Assembly: GCA_013115135.1 (NCBI GenBank) | Contig: JABANP010000086.1 | Coordinates: forward strand, 1-64,000 | Source of the DNA: Perkinsus olseni | Lineage: Eukaryota; Perkinsozoa; Perkinsida; Perkinsidae | Length of the DNA: 64,000 bases | Direction of reading: 5' to 3' | Position numbers and translations under genes: made by a program | In this document: in pieces, positions 58,993 to 64,000 of the stretch | Layout of the letters: each line of letters starts with the position of its first letter | Numbering within the stretch: position 1 is the stretch's first letter | The notes under the pieces: generated by a model | The model's database searches: none | Told to the model about the DNA's origin: nothing | Seen by the model: only the letters and a program-made list of their open reading frames with translations

Positions 58993-59438
58993 ACGAGAAC
59001 AACAAGGACCAACTGAGGTTAATCAACGGTGTTTCCTATGAGAATTCTATCAGGGAATGAGGAGCCAAAACCGCCTGAGAAGAGTCCGATGAGGAATAGT
59101 ACGACCAAAGGGCCGATGACGAGAACTCCAATCCGGCTAACACGGACAACATCATCATCACAAACACCACGTTTACACCAGAGCAGCGATGGTAGTAGTG
59201 GTAGGCACTCCATGATCTGCATCATCACAGGGCAGCTCCATCGTTCACGGCATGCTAGTCGTACAGGAGCAGGGCGATGGAATTACCATCATCGTGCGGG
59301 ACAACAAGATGAGACGGAGGCTCGAAGAGGAAACAGAGCAGTCGAGCGCGAGGCGTCAGAAGACTATGGGTTTGCAGTCGTCTCTCCTCTCACGCGCCTT
59401 TCACCAAAAATCATATGAATTTGGAAATCATCATTTCG
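58993..59438. other. Spacer c/d; no gene seen
   Basis: The minus frame 59019-59228 is hydrophobic but has no family match. It should include the promoter of gene d. Confidence 0.45.
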
Positions 59439-61464
59439 TCACGACCCGTACTCGGTTTGCTGTCCCACGTGTCTCCTAGCAAAGAGTTCGAGTATTTCCA
59501 TCACTCCAGCGAACGGACTGCCCTCGGGAACTTTGAAAGTGAATTCTCCTTCTTCCGTCAAGGCACCAGGTTCGACAATCTTCCTAGTGATAGAAACTGG
59601 AATGGGGCTTCGAGAGCACTTGTCATAAATCTCTTTAGCCGAAGGGCCAGACAGTCATGGTCTCGCCGTTGAAGGTTCCCTCGGAGCTACGAGTGGCCTT
59701 CCAAACAGATGGACTCCAAGTAGTTGCCAAAAGCGACCCGGGAAATATCCTTCGACCTTCGAGGCTTGTCTTGGGAAAACGTCTTCTTGAGCTGAGAAAG
59801 ATGGCCGATGGCAGCGAGCATACCTTCCCACGGCGTGGACCTACGATCCTGCAATCAAAGTCAAACATGGCAGTAATGACGGAAAGGTTCACATGCCAGG
59901 TAGAGAAATATGATGAATCGTGAAGTCCCTGTTGAGGGCCATGGAGAGATCTTTCCCCTCCATCTCAAGATACCAAAGAGACTCCTGAAGGAGGGAACGC
60001 ATGGCCGTGGCATTGGCGAGATCGGTGACCTTACCGGCATATCTGGGAGTTTGAGAGGCTCGCCTTTCTCAGGAATCACTTTCTCGGCGAACTTGGTGAG
60101 AACATCACTCCCCAAGGATGATGGCATCGCATATGAATTTTTACCGCCGAATGATATCCACTTATCGTTGGAGTCTAACTCCAGCTGCCATGAGAACTCC
60201 TGTTGAACCGTACTCTCATTCAGGGCGCCTCCCTCCTTTGGTCGGAACCTCCCCGAGGCATAGTTCCAGGCATACTTGAGGACCTCTCGCATGGTCGCCT
60301 TACAGTCGGACGGCTGAGACTTCGGGAGGTCGTCAGGCATGCCACTCCGCTTAAGGCTTTCCCGTCACGAGAACCTTGCGCCTGATGAGCGTAACAGGGG
60401 AGACGTAGCAACACAAGATCGTTGAAGTGAACGCATAGAGGCAATCAAGATATACCATCACACTGAATGACTCACGCGAGATCTTCGTCTCCCTTGTTGG
60501 CCGAGTAATACAGCTTCAGGTTCCTGCCCCTCAGACTGAGCTCATACACGACATCGACACCACCGGCAGTGGTGAATGCGTGAAATACTCTGCACTTGAA
60601 GCCCTGAAGCAAGTCTCAGGTGTGTATCAGTAATAAAGTAGTAAGAGGCATTGGAAGGAGGATAGACTACGATAGAGGGCCTACCTGAGGTTGAAGTAGA
60701 GACCCTAGCAGACCCTAGGTAGAAGGCTAGCAGATTCTTAGGCAGCCCGAGGAGTTCGTCAGGGGTTGGCAAGCATGGTCTTCGGGAGGGTAACAAATGC
60801 CTCGCTGCAGGTGCTGATAGAGACCTGGGCCTTCTACCACTCACGGAGCCAGCCGACTGAAGATCTTGGTGAGGCGAGGACGACGGCGACCTCGTTAATC
60901 TTTTAAAGTTGGTGGCGTCCGAGTCCTGATGAAGAAAAGAGCAGTTAAGTGTCTTCGGCGAGAGAGGAAGCTTACCCAGTCCACCAGATTGTACCCAGAA
61001 GGAGTGAGCCCGCTCCTCGAGATCGGGGCTGATGCACCTTCTGGCGACGCCTGAGAGAGTGCAAAAAGCACCAATATTGCTGAAAGGCGCTTCCTCCGAG
61101 GGACACAACAAGCATGTAGCACAACAGAGAAGAGCCCCTAGACACTAGTCACCCACGCGCTGCGTCAGACCTGGACAACTGCACTATAGGTGGTATTTGT
61201 GGTGGAAGTCAGCCTGCTCGCGATGAGGAGAGCTCACAAGTGTTCCTCGGAAGAAAGGAAACGCACTTCATTGGGATTGTGTGGTGGCCGAGGCGACCTC
61301 CGTTGAGCTCTGCCTTCTGTTGGTAGGGGAATAAGAGGGGCCTCTGAGGAAGTAAGAGGAGGGTTGGTATCGACAATAGGACCATCGGCATGACCTACCC
61401 CACTCTGCAGGCCTGCCACCGCATGTATACCGTGGAATAGGATAGTTGTTCTGATGACACGCAT
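59439..61464 (-). pseudogene. Gene c: third copy of the a/b type, with two +1 shifts
   Basis: Leader MRVIRTTILFHGIHAVAGLQ from 61464; stalk with LPSRRPCLPTPDELLG (~60740-60790); beta exon FKCRVFHAFTTAGGVDVVYE (~60480-60600); type II (~59990-60360; CKATMREVLKYAWNYASGRF); type I (~59455-59780; VAFGNYLESICLEG, FKVPEGSPFAGVMEILELFA), stop at 59439-59441. One extra base near 60360 and another near 59692 break the frame relative to genes a and b. The coiled-coil exon of a and b was not found here. Either a decaying copy or two assembly indels; function unknown. Confidence 0.5.
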
Positions 61465-62069
61465 TGGTATCAATGGAGGGCAACAACTATAGCTGATTAA
61501 GAAGCGCTCTAGGAAGACTCGTTCAAGTCCGGGAGCAGCGTGGAAGGTCTTCGGTTGTTAGGACGCGACCAAAGTCTCCCAGGCAGGCGCTCTACCGGAG
61601 GCTCTCATATTTTTGCGATCTACCTTTCAATGCCGCCTGAGAGCTCTGCGAAGTTCGGATGCAAGGATCTGATCGCGAAGACTCTTGCCAGGAGGGCGGC
61701 ATTCCATAGTCGCCAGCGAAAGGCACAGTGTTCTCGATGTACACCACGGAAATAGCAATACCACGGCAACTGATGCGAGTAACAGAATCTTGACGGTCAA
61801 GGAAGCAGGCGGGAAGCCCTCGAATCGCGGCGCTTCCCCCTCGTTACTCTTAGCATTGATAAGACAAGAGAGAGAGACAGAACAACAACACTTGACACAC
61901 AACCTCTAACATGTCACAACGGCAAGATAGAGGAGGGCTATTGGCCTTGATAGACATGAGAAGAGTGTAGCGCAGAATGCTTGCCCTGCTAGTCTGTAAG
62001 TACCTAAGCCACGGCAGAATGGCAGAAAAGCCAATACAGGATGGAGGATATGAGCTCACCTGTGGCTCG
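61465..62069. other. Spacer c/e with a small membrane-like frame
   Basis: A minus frame at 61627-61830 reads SLTVKILLLASVAVVLLFPW then a basic tail. It could be a small membrane protein or an unlinked exon; I do not recognise it. Confidence 0.3.
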
Positions 62070-63580
62070 TCACTTGCCGTGCTTCTCAGCATTCTCCTGG
62101 CGGGTCCTGGCTCGCATCCCTCTGTAGTCTCTGATGAACTCACCGCGGGTGGCCTAGCGTACCACATCAAGTTGAAACTCACATGTCTCGAGGGCTTACC
62201 TCACTATAGATGAAGGCTTCAATCGTCTTGACGACCCCAGCCACTGCGGACCCTTCGCGAATCGTGAACCACCCTCCCTCGCCCGCTATGTCCTTCTTGC
62301 AGCCATCAGCAGCACAGAGACTGGCTGCATCTCTCTCCTCAGTACGGGAGGCGCGAAAGGCCATCAAGAATTCAATGAAGGCTTGCTTGCATAGGGTATC
62401 AGTAACTTCCTTTGGACTAGCATCAGATGAGGGGTCGGGGATACCGGAGTCGCCGGTGGCTGGCCATAGCTCTCTCAGCGGGCGTACATGCTTGTCCAAG
62501 GACCCTAATTTCTTCCTGAGAGGAGGACAACCCTCGCGAGTCCCGCGAACACTGAGGCTCGATTACAGTGCGTCAGAACGGACTGAGTGCAGCGTGAAAT
62601 CCATGGCGATGCCGAGGGTGAGCATCGGCTTGGAGACAGCAGAGTTGTCCTCTACGCTGAAAGTGCACTGTAGAGGCGCCTGAACACAGCGAAAATGGTA
62701 CTAGCAGTGGACATGAAATTCTTCCAACCTCCGGTCGTTCTTGGTTTTTCATCTTCCGTTCAATGTAGGTAACGAGAAGATGCCTCATGAATGAGTCGTC
62801 AGGGAGCAGAAGGCTTCTCGCGCCATCGTTGGTGGTAGAGTTGTTCTCCCAGAGGTATTTGAACTCACTCTCCAGTCGTTTGATGAGCTTCCCTTTCAAG
62901 TGGCGATAGATGCTCTCGTCCACATCCCTCCTGCGGGAGACGATGTGACGCGAACCCTCATACATCGCGTTCATCAGGTGTTGATAGCAGTCGGTGGAGG
63001 ATGAAAGATTTTCGAAAATGATGCCCTTCGAGCTTCTGACAACCGCAACAGTCGTGACAGAAGACGGTGAAGGGGCAGTTACGAGTAATCTGAGAAGTAA
63101 TAAGCCTTGACGTCATCCGTCTCGCTGCTTGTGTTCGTTTTCACGGACAACTCATAGACTTCGTTCCAAGGGAAGGGCGACCAGGAGTATACCCTGCATT
63201 TCGACCCCTGGCAGCAGCAGAGAGCAACCACACTTCCCACGAATCAGCCCCGAGCCGTGGCCTACTGTAGATAGGTGAGTAGGAAGAGGACGCTGATCTG
63301 GCAAGGGTACGGGCATGTTCAAGCCTGATCGCTGTACTTCGGCGGGCTTTCCTCGTCGGGAAGGGCACGTATTCTCTGTCCTACTCAAAAGGAGCGATAA
63401 ACCTACTTCGAGTACTCAGAGTGTATCGCAAGGACAGACCAGAGCTGCAGTGATGATGATGAAGACCGCACACTGATGGAATGTATCATGCGTAGTCAGG
63501 CGAGTGCTCACCTCGCGGGCCGTGGCCGAGCTGACTGATTGCGGTAGAAGCAGTAGCAGCAGAGCGGTGGTCCAATACAT
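62070..63580 (-). CDS. Gene e: two-module protein with signal peptide
   Basis: Exon 1 (63512-63580) encodes MYWTTALLLLLLPQSVSSAT, a textbook signal peptide, ending at GTGAGC. Then follow the beta exon CRVYSWSPFPWNEVYELSVK with VKAYYFSDYS (~63090-63200) and the full type II segment (~62740-63030; CYQHLMNAMYEGSRHI, KLIKRLESEFKYLWEN, FMRHLLVTYIERKMKN). The beta segment CTFSVEDNSAVSKPMLTLGI with DFTLHS follows (~62580-62690). The type I segment is at ~62215-62430 (DTLCKQAFIEFLMAFRAS, WFTIREGSAVAGVVKTIEAF). A short basic tail ends at a TGA at 62070-62072. It shows the complete minimal architecture: signal, beta, II, beta, I. Function unknown, likely secreted. Confidence 0.65.
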
Positions 63581-64000
63581 AACGGGGAGTGTAGGGGGAT
63601 ACTATCGAGGGAGGTGAGTGAGAGGGAATACATCAAGCGATGAGACTTCGGATCCAATCCTCCCATCTTGTCCGAGTTGGCATGAAAATGACTAGGCATT
63701 GGTATTAGCAGCACAAGGGAAGGACGGGGGAACAGCAAATGAGTACAGCGCACACCTTACACGCCACAACAGAGCAGTGGAGTTCATTCACGCTTTTTCC
63801 TCCAACAACATCGAAAGATAGACGGCTGCCTGGGCGTTCGCTCTCTCCTTTGAAGGTCTGAATGTATCACCTGAGGGCCGCCGATGGGACGTAGCGTGTT
63901 AGCCTCGGGTGGCCACTTACCACCATACCATTAGTGTCTGGCTTTAGCACCCAGTCTAATGTCCCACTCGGTTCGATAACCTCTGGGGTTCGTGATGAGC
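63581..64000. other. Upstream of gene e; no gene seen
   Basis: No coding signal to the window end; includes the presumed promoter of gene e. Confidence 0.5.

Overview
The window is nuclear DNA of a unicellular eukaryote. Conserved housekeeping genes (CDC48/p97, CNOT9, MsrB, an ERA-type GTPase, an ERGIC-53-like lectin) are cut by many tiny introns, mostly 25-60 nt, with GT-AG and at least one GC-AG pair. Genes are close together on both strands. A membrane protein with the SHSW / DKxCIPQ / LWSPxYxxRLWCxxE signature and the intron style suggest an alveolate, most likely a Perkinsus-like protist; this identification is an inference from family knowledge. No bacterial, organellar or viral genes were recognised. 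Single-base frameshifts, two of them inside the highly conserved CDC48, suggest that the assembly carries small indel errors, so broken genes should be read with caution.

Layout. 1-11.6 kb: a small F-box/leucine-rich-repeat family on the minus strand (one intact gene, two frameshifted copies, one relic), with a 464-bp inverted-repeat-bounded element built of ACGCGT-like motifs, several perfect palindromes, and a TIR-like multi-pass membrane protein gene on the plus strand. 12.3-28.6 kb: the conserved region, holding a small Ala/Lys-rich gene, a coiled-coil gene, the L-type lectin, two tandem RING-H2 membrane proteins, an ERA-like GTPase with an antisense tRNA-Arg(ACG) in one of its introns, CNOT9, CDC48 and MsrB. 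28.6-30.9 kb: no convincing gene.

30.9-63.6 kb: the striking part. At least eight minus-strand genes encode one modular protein superfamily that I do not recognise. Each module is a short Cys-led beta-like segment (typically ending in a pattern like L-x-L-x3-D-F-x-I-H-x-I) followed by one of three helical segment types. Three tandem genes of 6-6.6 kb (P1-P3) carry eight modules each in the same order, III-II-I, III-II-I, II-I. Three shorter genes (a-c) join a secretory-type leader and a Pro/Ser/Arg-rich stalk to one II-I pair, and two more (d, e) carry one II-I pair behind a signal peptide. Most have predicted signal peptides, so they look secreted or surface-bound. Local near-identity, shared leader exons, an inverted exon, an intronic minisatellite and scattered frameshifts point to active duplication, conversion and shuffling. 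The function is unknown.
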